Below, one piece after another: positions 58,983 to 64,000 of a DNA stretch of 64,000 nucleotides. A program made the translations under genes and the position numbers. Numbering within the stretch: position 1 is the stretch's first letter; each line of letters opens with the position of its first letter. Under the pieces are notes generated by a model, which did no database searches, was not told the DNA's origin, and worked only from the letters and a program-made list of their open reading frames with translations. This DNA is from Maledivibacter halophilus (GTDB lineage: Bacteria; Bacillota; Clostridia; Peptostreptococcales; Caminicellaceae): contig NZ_FUZT01000001.1 in the NCBI RefSeq assembly GCF_900167445.1, forward strand, positions 488,995 through 552,994. Reading direction: 5' to 3'.

Positions 58983-60381
58983 AGCTTTTATAAGTAAATT
59001 GTGAGACATCTTTGTTTAACTGATTATGATTCATAGACAATGAGTATGTTTTTAAAAATATAAATATGTAAATGATTATTATTGATTCTATATTCATTAC
59101 TAATGGAAGTTTACTTATTTTAATGATCACACTAGCAGCTATTAATGATGAAGCATATGTTGTACTGAAAAATAAGAGTATTCTCTCTATTGGAGAATGT
59201 ATATATTTCAAGAAATAGAAACTTGATAATAATAGAAAGCCTCCCAAGGGTATTCCCAAAATAGATATAAAAGAAATAAGTAATATGGAAAAATAAACTA
59301 TGGAATCAAGGAGTGATTTTGAATTACCTATTTCAAAAAAAGCATTTAAAATAAAACTTAAATAACTCTTAATAAGATTATTACCTGTATAAGCTATATA
59401 AAGATCAAATTTTATAACTTGAACAATTAGATATAGGCAAAAAGCTAAAAATAAGAATTTAAGAATTAAATAAATAAGAATTTTTCTACTTGATTCTATA
59501 GCTTTTAAAAAATATTGTAATTTATAATTTTCTCTTATTGTTAGACTAATTCTCTTCACTATTTTTACTTGAATCTTAATAATGTAAAAGATGATTAATA
59601 TACCAAATATAAATGTAATCAAATGATTCATTTGAAAACCTTGCCTTTGAAAATTTCTATAATCGATTATCTTATAATTAGCTGATGATTTACCCATATT
59701 CTCAAGGAGATTAATAACAGATTTTTCACTTTTAATTTCCCCATCTTCATTTGAAATTGATATTTGAAAGCATGGAATCCTTATATCCTTATTTAAAGAA
59801 AAAATTGTTTGCAGTGGAATATAAACATTAGGTTCCTTCTTTCTTATTAATCTATTTAGAAATGAAGCCTTATTTTTGTAAATACCAATAATTTTAAAAT
59901 CTTCCTTCATTAATTGTACATTCATTCCTACAATATCAGTGCTTTTAAACAGTTCTAATGCAGTGTTTTCTTCTATTATTAAATTTCGTTTTTTATTTTT
60001 TTCATCCTCTTCAGTAAAAAAACTTCCATTCACAATATTAATGTCAGTAAAGTTTTTATAAGCGGAATTAACAGCTAAAGCTTTAATTAGCATACTATTT
60101 GAGCTAGTTTTAATATTTGCCTCAAAGGGGAATGTGAATGAGCAAATATTATTTGTCAAGCTGTTTTTAAGCTCATAAATTTCCTTTTCATTAAATCCAA
60201 GCTTTTCATTGTTTATAATATTTTCTTTAGCTTCAATGGATATTCTTTTTGAGCCAACTGTACCTAATAGTTCCATGGTATTTTCATTTATACCTTCAAT
60301 GAAGAAAATGCAAAGAATTAGAATTAAGATACCACAAGCTTGAAGGATATTCCAAATTTTCACATTATGCATTTTGTTCAC
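58981..60381 (-). CDS. MacB/FtsX-like ABC transporter permease
   Basis: A 466-residue membrane protein. One N-terminal membrane segment (about 12-30) is followed by a large extracellular domain (about 35-250) like the MacB periplasmic core (EENTALELFKSTDIVGMNVQLMKEDFKIIGIYKN), then three to four C-terminal segments. It overlaps the adaptor gene by 4 bases. An ATP-binding subunit is needed but is not next to it on this side. Confidence 0.75.
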   Translation of the reverse strand: MNKMHNVKIWNILQACGILILILCIFFIEGINENTMELLGTVGSKRISIEAKENIINNEKLGFNEKEIYELKNSLTNNICSFTFPFEANIKTSSNSMLIKALAVNSAYKNFTDINIVNGSFFTEEDEKNKKRNLIIEENTALELFKSTDIVGMNVQLMKEDFKIIGIYKNKASFLNRLIRKKEPNVYIPLQTIFSLNKDIRIPCFQISISNEDGEIKSEKSVINLLENMGKSSANYKIIDYRNFQRQGFQMNHLITFIFGILIIFYIIKIQVKIVKRISLTIRENYKLQYFLKAIESSRKILIYLILKFLFLAFCLYLIVQVIKFDLYIAYTGNNLIKSYLSFILNAFFEIGNSKSLLDSIVYFSILLISFISILGIPLGGFLLLSSFYFLKYIHSPIERILLFFSTTYASSLIAASVIIKISKLPLVMNIESIIIIYIFIFLKTYSLSMNHNQLNKDVSQFTYKS

Positions 60382-61655
60382 TTCCTTTGAGTAGGTCTAA
60401 CTCTACTATTCTCATAAATAGGCTTGCTAAAGTCATATACAATACTGGCTCTATTATCTAAACCATCTATAATAACAGTGTTTTGATTATCATTATCACC
60501 AATAGATAGATATTGTTTTTCAACATAATGCTCTTTTCCCAATGCCCCTTCTCTTTCCTTTACTATAAATATGAAATTACCACTATTGTCCTTACCAAGT
60601 GCCGTATTGGGGACAAGAGTATGGAAGGTTTTTGATTTTTTAATTATACGATACCTAAATTTTTCTTCTCCTAAGAATTCTGTTTCATCAATGTCAGCAA
60701 TAAATTTTTTATTGTTATCTTTAGTAATGATTCTTTTAATTGTAGCATTAATAGTTTTACCCTTTGATTTTAAAGAAATTGATAAGGGGTCTCCGATTGC
60801 TACTAAACTTTCATCCTCCTCCTGAATATCAGCAGAAAAAGAAAATCCCTTTTTAGGATTGACAATTAAACAAAAAGGTTTATCATCAAAGGCCAGTTCA
60901 CTATTTTCATAATAAATTTCTTTAACTATACCATCATAGGGAGAGGTAAGCACTTCCTCATCTTTTAGCTGACTGATTTTTAACTGTTGAATTTGAATAT
61001 CATATTTTAGAGATTCAATATCTTTTTTTTGCTTATTTAGTGAAACTTCCTTATTCTCTTTTGTGGTTTCAAGCTCTAATTTTTTTTGTTCATATTCATT
61101 TTCAGCTATTTCCATATCATACTGAGCTTCATTTAAATTTTCAGTGGCTTCTGCACCTAATTCTACCAGCTGCTTCTTTTGTTTAAAATTTCTTTGTGAA
61201 TCCTTGAGCTTCTTCATAGCTTTTTCCAATTCTAGTTCAAGATTTTCTATTTCATTGTTCTTATTACTAAGCAATAGTTTTTCTAGCCTTGTTTCTAATG
61301 CCTTCAATTTAATTTCTTCCTCTGCCAATTTAGGATCAGAAACCTCATTATAGAAAATCGCAATAATTTGTCCTTTTTTAACTTGTTCTCCAATCTCAGC
61401 TTTAATTTCCTTAACTTTCTTTGTGGAATTAGGATATAGCTTAAGTGCTTCCTTTGGAACTATATATCCAAAGCCAGTTATTTCATAAGTTAAAGTACCA
61501 GAATAGGGCTGAGATAAAATCACTTTTGGAAGAGAAAGATTTTGGATAGTTTTTGAGAAAAAAGTAATGAAAAGCATTGTACCAAAAAAAATCACAATAG
61601 CCCTTCTAAATATTCTTTTTCTCTTTTTATCATTAACTTCCCTATAATTTTCCAT
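60378..61655 (-). CDS. HlyD/MacA-type membrane fusion (adaptor) protein
   Basis: A 425-residue protein with an N-terminal membrane anchor (about 15-37), a lipoyl-like half (ITGFGYIVPKEALKLYPNSTKKVKEIKAEIGEQVKKGQIIAIF), a long coiled coil (about 95-215, Glu/Lys/Leu rich) and a barrel domain (LTSPYDGIVKEIYYENSELAFDDKPFCLIV). It pairs with the MacB-like permease downstream in an export system for peptides, antibiotics or similar substances. It lies 58 bases after the sugar-type permease gene. Confidence 0.9.
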   Translation of the reverse strand: MENYREVNDKKRKRIFRRAIVIFFGTMLFITFFSKTIQNLSLPKVILSQPYSGTLTYEITGFGYIVPKEALKLYPNSTKKVKEIKAEIGEQVKKGQIIAIFYNEVSDPKLAEEEIKLKALETRLEKLLLSNKNNEIENLELELEKAMKKLKDSQRNFKQKKQLVELGAEATENLNEAQYDMEIAENEYEQKKLELETTKENKEVSLNKQKKDIESLKYDIQIQQLKISQLKDEEVLTSPYDGIVKEIYYENSELAFDDKPFCLIVNPKKGFSFSADIQEEDESLVAIGDPLSISLKSKGKTINATIKRIITKDNNKKFIADIDETEFLGEEKFRYRIIKKSKTFHTLVPNTALGKDNSGNFIFIVKEREGALGKEHYVEKQYLSIGDNDNQNTVIIDGLDNRASIVYDFSKPIYENSRVRPTQRK

Positions 61656-61713
61656 AATTCACCTCTTACAATAAATATTAAAGTAAATATAAGCTAAAAC
61701 TTAGAGCTTACAA

Positions 61714-62595
61714 CTACTTCATCCCCGAATTAAGCTGTATTCCTTCAACAAGATAGCTTTCCCAATATAAAAACATTAAAAGGGGAGGAAGCATGTATAT
61801 AGTTGAGGCAGCAAAGGCATAGTGAAAATCCTTTTTCCCAATTATTGATAAATATGTAGATAAAGGTCTTTTAACAGCATCATCTATAAACAATAGTGGT
61901 TGTTCAACCATATTCCAGTAATCAATAAATAAAAGAATTATAAGTGAAGCAATTGCAGGCTTCAGCATAGGTAAAACAATATGGATAAAAATTTGAAAAT
62001 ATCCTGCTCCATCTACACTGGCAGCTTCTATACATTCCTTGGGAATGTAGTTCATAAACTGTTTCATTAAGAATACACCAAAGGGTGCAAAAATTGCTGG
62101 CAGGATTAATGCTGCATATGTATTTGTAATTCCCAGTCTATCAACAACTAAATAATTAGGAACCAAGGTAACCTGAAAGGGCATCATCATTGTAATTATA
62201 TAAATAAAAAATAATTTGTTTTGTCCCTTAAATGAAATTTTACAAAAAACATATGCTGCCGTAGATGAAACAAATAACTGACCAATTATTATAGCAGCAA
62301 CAATTCCAGTAGAATTCCAAAACATTCTTAAAAAGAAGGACTGCCGAAAGAGTATATTTATATATTGAGTAAGGTCAAACATATCTGGAATTAATTTGAT
62401 ATTCATATAAGCTTTATTATTCTCATTATTATCTAAGCTTGCAACAAAGGAATAGCTATCTGATATTTCCTCTGATCCCATGAAAGAATTTGCAAAAATT
62501 GCAATTACAGGATATATAAAAAACACAGACATAAGAGTCAATAAAATATAAATAGTAATTCTTTTCTTAGTCAGTTTATTTGGCTTTAAAATCAT
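61714..62595 (-). CDS. Carbohydrate ABC transporter permease (MalG/AraQ type)
   Basis: A 293-residue inner membrane protein with six segments. The EAA loop reads ECIEAASVDGAGYFQIFIHIVLPMLKPAIASL (about 191-222), the contact site for the ATPase. It forms a heterodimer with the permease encoded just upstream (62648). Together with the binding protein at the window edge this is a CUT1-type importer, usually for oligosaccharides or glycosides. The extra extracytoplasmic stretch after the first segment is longer than usual. Confidence 0.92.
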   Translation of the reverse strand: MILKPNKLTKKRITIYILLTLMSVFFIYPVIAIFANSFMGSEEISDSYSFVASLDNNENNKAYMNIKLIPDMFDLTQYINILFRQSFFLRMFWNSTGIVAAIIIGQLFVSSTAAYVFCKISFKGQNKLFFIYIITMMMPFQVTLVPNYLVVDRLGITNTYAALILPAIFAPFGVFLMKQFMNYIPKECIEAASVDGAGYFQIFIHIVLPMLKPAIASLIILLFIDYWNMVEQPLLFIDDAVKRPLSTYLSIIGKKDFHYAFAASTIYMLPPLLMFLYWESYLVEGIQLNSGMK

Positions 62596-62647
62596 AAATG
62601 CACTTCCTTTTCAAAAAATTCTATAGAAGCTAAAAGAATGGCATATT

Positions 62648-63511
62648 TTATAAATATTTGCTAAATCTATTTTCAAATTTAAATAATACGTAAATTAAAA
62701 GGCCTAAAGCTATTGCTATTACATATGCAGCAGCACTTAACTTTTGATAATCAAGGGATGTAAATACATTATTCATATAATGCTGCATTGTATAAATACT
62801 TTCATGGGGATAGGGCCCAGCCAGCATATATACCTCCTTAAATATTTTAAAGGAATTTATTATAGATAAAACAAAAACGAAGAATGAAACAGGAGTAAGG
62901 TATGGAAGGGTAATATAAATGAATTTTTTAAAAGCTCCAGCTCCTTCAATATCTGCTGCTTCATAATATTCCTTAGGTATTTTCAAAAGACCTCCTAAGA
63001 ATATAACCATACAATAGCCTATATTTTTCCAAGCATAAAGAAGAACCATAATAAATCTTGCTTTACCTGAATTCAACCAATTTACAGAGGATATGCCTAG
63101 AGAAGCAAGGGTTCCATTTAATACTCCATTATTGTGAAAGAGAATATTCCATATAAGTACTACAGATGCCGTTGGAATGACCATTGGCACTATGAATGTA
63201 GACCTAAAAATACTTCTACCCTTAATTTTTTTATTTAATAAAATAGCAAGAATTAGTCCCAAGAGCATTGTAAGTGGTACAGCCAATAAAGCAAAATATA
63301 CTGTATTGGCTGCAGCCATTAAAAATAAATCGTTAGATAAAAGGTTAATGTAGTTTTTAATTCCAACAAAGCTGCCATCTATACATCGATCCAGCAAAGA
63401 GTACCATCCACAACCTAAAAATGGAATTACATAAAAGAGGAAAAAACCTGCCAAGCTTGGAAACAGAAAGAAAAATATTGTTAGTCTTCTGTTTAACTTG
63501 AATTTCATCAA
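62648..63511 (-). CDS. Carbohydrate ABC transporter permease (MalF/UgpA type)
   Basis: A 287-residue inner membrane protein with six segments. The EAA loop is EYYEAADIEGAGAFKKFIYITLPYLTPVSFFVF (about 182-214). It follows the binding-protein gene by 15 bases and precedes its partner permease by 52 bases. Start MMKFKLNRR; either ATG is possible. Confidence 0.92.
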   Translation of the reverse strand: MMKFKLNRRLTIFFFLFPSLAGFFLFYVIPFLGCGWYSLLDRCIDGSFVGIKNYINLLSNDLFLMAAANTVYFALLAVPLTMLLGLILAILLNKKIKGRSIFRSTFIVPMVIPTASVVLIWNILFHNNGVLNGTLASLGISSVNWLNSGKARFIMVLLYAWKNIGYCMVIFLGGLLKIPKEYYEAADIEGAGAFKKFIYITLPYLTPVSFFVFVLSIINSFKIFKEVYMLAGPYPHESIYTMQHYMNNVFTSLDYQKLSAAAYVIAIALGLLIYVLFKFENRFSKYL

Positions 63512-63526
63512 TAATTTGCTCCTTTA

Positions 63527-64000
63527 CTATTCATTTAAATACATTTCTACTTTTCTTTGTATAATCTTAGCTGTTTCTTCTGCAGATTTATTTCCATTAA
63601 AGAAATTCTTTATTTCTTCATTCAAAACTTTTTGAATTTGTATATCGTATGTATTACAATTATTTAACTTAGGAACTATTTCATTTATTTTTTCAATATT
63701 ATTTTTAAATTGATTTTGAATTTTTAGGGGTTCTGTAACATTGTATCCATAAATATTACCAAATTCTTCTGTACTATCCTTAGCTTCTTCAAAATTATGT
63801 TGGATTTTATTCTCTCGTGCATTTTTATTTATTGGAATTCCATAGAGCATTTTATAGCTTTGAACTTCTTCGGAAAGCAGAAATTTTATAAATTCCCACG
63901 CTTCTTCTTTATGCTTGGTGTTACTATTTATTCCATACATATTATAGGCGCTAAAAGTAGTAACATCATTATCTAAATTAGGGTATTTATATAATGCTAC
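63527..64000 (-). CDS. Extracellular solute-binding protein (partial, C-terminal part)
   Basis: The frame is open from the stop at 63527 to the window edge, giving about 157 C-terminal residues (VALYKYPNLDNDVTTFSAYNMYGINSNTKHKEEAWEFIKFLLSEEVQSYK onward in two parts). The KEEAWEFIKFLLSEEVQ segment is the hallmark of family 1 extracellular sugar-binding proteins. The N-terminus with the lipoprotein signal lies outside. It is the binding component for the two permeases downstream. Confidence 0.88.
   Translation of the reverse strand, partial: VALYKYPNLDNDVTTFSAYNMYGINSNTKHKEEAWEFIKFLLSEEVQSYKMLYGIPINKNARENKIQHNFEEAKDSTEEFGNIYGYNVTEPLKIQNQFKNNIEKINEIVPKLNNCNTYDIQIQKVLNEEIKNFFNGNKSAEETAKIIQRKVEMYLNE

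Noticed and set aside
1..64000. tRNA, rRNA, CRISPR arrays, prophage or integrase genes
   Set aside because: None was recognised by eye on either strand; regularly spaced repeats and the usual tRNA T-loop strings were not found.

Overview
The window looks like a chromosome segment of a low-GC, spore-forming anaerobic clostridium. The evidence is the very AT-rich DNA, strong GGAGG ribosome-binding sites with frequent TTG/GTG starts, tungsten/ferredoxin enzymes, corrinoid methyltransferases, a Spo0E-like gene and a c-di-GMP-I riboswitch. Species cannot be named from the sequence.

Region 1 (1-31,010) is a catabolic block for quaternary/methylated amines. It has two corrinoid proteins (207, 23490), two MttB-superfamily methyltransferases without an in-frame amber codon (895, 29589 minus), a UroD/MtaA-type methyltransferase (24191), a RamA-like corrinoid activator (25338), DUF1638, two BCCT betaine/carnitine-type carriers, and GltS-, SSS- and DMT-type transporters. 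It also has an ornithine-cyclodeaminase-like enzyme, a sugar-isomerase-like protein, a five-subunit amino acid/amine dehydrogenase of the Hcn/sarcosine-oxidase type (13506-16806), and a tungsten/molybdenum aldehyde:ferredoxin oxidoreductase with its ferredoxin and a MoaD-like protein (17077-19679). A reasonable reading is import of a betaine, corrinoid-dependent demethylation, oxidation of the resulting amine to an aldehyde, and oxidation of the aldehyde to an acid. Two sigma-54 activators (8289 minus, 21638 plus) sit among four near-perfect -24/-12 promoters. Upstream of these lie 17-bp TGCA-N9-TGCA dyads that look like the shared enhancer sites. The AOR genes follow a candidate Moco/Tuco riboswitch with a terminator.

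Region 2 (31,011-35,370) is a decay zone with two broken sigma-54 activators and repeat fragments. Region 3 (33,737-44,088) has an AraC regulator and a two-component system, both with PocR-type sensor domains. They flank a UroD-thioredoxin fusion, a CobW-type GTPase and a BioB-like radical SAM enzyme. An M20 amidohydrolase and two membrane proteins follow. Region 4 (44,297-49,680) holds a divergent GlyA and a folate operon (folE-folP-folB-folK) ending in a DAHP synthase.

Region 5 (50,117-64,000) holds a response-regulator diguanylate cyclase, a ketopantoate-reductase-like gene, an OmpR/histidine-kinase pair, and a secreted transglutaminase under a c-di-GMP-I riboswitch. Next is a large structured RNA whose closing stem competes with a hairpin that hides the ribosome-binding site of a Spo0E-like gene. 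Then come a Crp/Fnr-cupin-permease-permease/ferredoxin locus and a MacA/MacB-like plus sugar-ABC operon running off the window.

A family of about 100-130 bp terminal-inverted-repeat elements (MITE-like) is scattered through the intergenic regions, and one copy abuts the truncation point of a regulator. The strongest candidate for something undescribed is the structured RNA at 55,891-56,129. The next two are the sigma-54 enhancer code and the PocR-flanked UroD-thioredoxin cassette.
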